The notes beneath the pieces are model-generated. The model was given only the letters and a program-made list of their open reading frames with translations. It was not told where the DNA came from and did not search any database. The position numbers and the translations under genes were made by a program. Shown one piece after another: positions 5,006 to 5,501 of a DNA stretch of 5,501 bases (positions are counted from its first letter, which is position 1; every line of letters begins with the position of its first letter). The stretch is from an uncultured Fibrobacterota bacterium (GTDB lineage: Bacteria > Fibrobacterota > Chitinivibrionia > Chitinivibrionales > CAIOZP01): assembly GCA_903862805.1 (NCBI GenBank), contig CAIOZP010000496.1, forward strand, positions 1 to 5,501, written 5' to 3'.

Positions 5006-5501
5006 ACCGCTCCAAGCGAGAGGCACAGTGGTGGGATTCTGCCGGGGCAGTAAATTCTCCCGACGGTTACAATATTCTCGAACCAGCCGACATCCGTCGC
5101 CTCGAACTTGTCGCTTCCGCCGAAGGCGGCATTATCCTCGATGCCGGTGGTGGACACGGCTCGTGGGCAAAACGCTTTGCTGAGTCCAGCAGAACTGTGA
5201 TATGTGGAGACATTTCGTACAATTCCCTTTGCGATGTGAAACACCCGTCAATTTTGCCTTGCCGGATGAATGTCGAAAAAATCCCGATTGCCGACAACTC
5301 TATTGCCGTCATACATGGCCAAGACATCATTCACCACGTCAATGCGGCACTGTTCGGAGCCGAGTGCGCGCGAGTGCTCGCACCCGGCGGGGTTCTCGTA
5401 ATGTGGGAAAACTCAGCCGCAAATCCTATCCTGATTTTTGCAAGAACCTTTTTTTGTGGACGCTTCGGAATTCCCAAATGGAGCACGCCCGACGAACATC
5501 C
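5002..5501 (+). CDS. Class I SAM-dependent methyltransferase (3' end missing)
   Basis: The frame opens at GTG 5002 and runs without a stop to the right edge, giving 166 visible codons. Residues 44-53 (IILDAGGGHG) are the glycine-rich SAM-binding motif I; D70 in CGDIS is the expected ribose-binding acidic residue; MNVEKIPIADNSIAVIHGQDIIHHV (split around residues 89-113) matches motifs II-III of the methyltransferase type 11 group; ARVLAPGGVLVMWEN (123-137) is the post-motif segment. The following part (NPILIFARTFF, then GRFGIPKWSTPDEH) resembles methyltransferases of lipid and polysaccharide modification, but this is a loose impression and the substrate is unknown. The N terminus (KREAQWWDSAG) is typical of the group. 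It shares four bases with the PHP gene and so sits in the same operon. There is no signal peptide, so it is cytoplasmic. Confidence 0.88.
   Translation, partial: MNRSKREAQWWDSAGAVNSPDGYNILEPADIRRLELVASAEGGIILDAGGGHGSWAKRFAESSRTVICGDISYNSLCDVKHPSILPCRMNVEKIPIADNSIAVIHGQDIIHHVNAALFGAECARVLAPGGVLVMWENSAANPILIFARTFFCGRFGIPKWSTPDEH

Noticed and set aside
4478..5026. 182-residue open frame on the - strand opposite the PHP gene
   Set aside because: It is a shadow of the PHP gene, whose complete metal-site motifs are on the + strand.

Overview
This window of about 5.5 kb carries five protein genes, all on the + strand, with one unusual 560-base gap between the third and fourth. Both end genes run off the window. 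The mixed GC content, and above all a secreted enzyme ending in a Por/type IX-like C-terminal sorting domain, suggest a Gram-negative bacterium of the Fibrobacterota-Chlorobi-Bacteroidota (FCB) group. Fibrobacterota is a reasonable guess, but this is inference from domain content; no rRNA or other taxonomic marker is present.

Left part (1-2409): the 3' end of an AraC-family regulator with a membrane-embedded N-terminal region, then a complete exported agmatine deiminase-like / PAD_porph-family enzyme. The enzyme has a signal peptide, all expected catalytic residues (D103, E163, H224, D226, N287, C338) and a C-terminal sorting domain. Middle (2410-3723): a family 2 glycosyltransferase fused to a membrane DUF2062 domain, probably acting on a lipid-linked or envelope substrate at the inner face of the membrane.

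Intergenic block (3724-4285): no credible gene, but a dense chain of inverted repeats. It includes a likely terminator for the glycosyltransferase, a perfect 34-bp palindrome, a nested hairpin at 3932-3977, a long-stemmed hairpin at 4182-4226, and three copies of a GAAAC-N-CCC motif, one of them inverted. It looks either like a palindromic dispersed repeat or like a structured RNA. This is the part of the window least explained by ordinary annotation.

Right part (4286-5501): a PHP-domain metal-dependent phosphoesterase overlaps by four bases (GTGA) the start of a SAM-dependent methyltransferase cut by the window edge. These two are almost certainly co-transcribed. I see no single pathway joining all five genes: the glycosyltransferase and methyltransferase would fit envelope glycan or lipid modification, and the deiminase is an exported nitrogen- or amine-metabolism or protein-modifying enzyme. 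I did not find a clearly novel multi-gene system; the best leads are the structured intergenic block and the exported agmatine deiminase-type enzyme.
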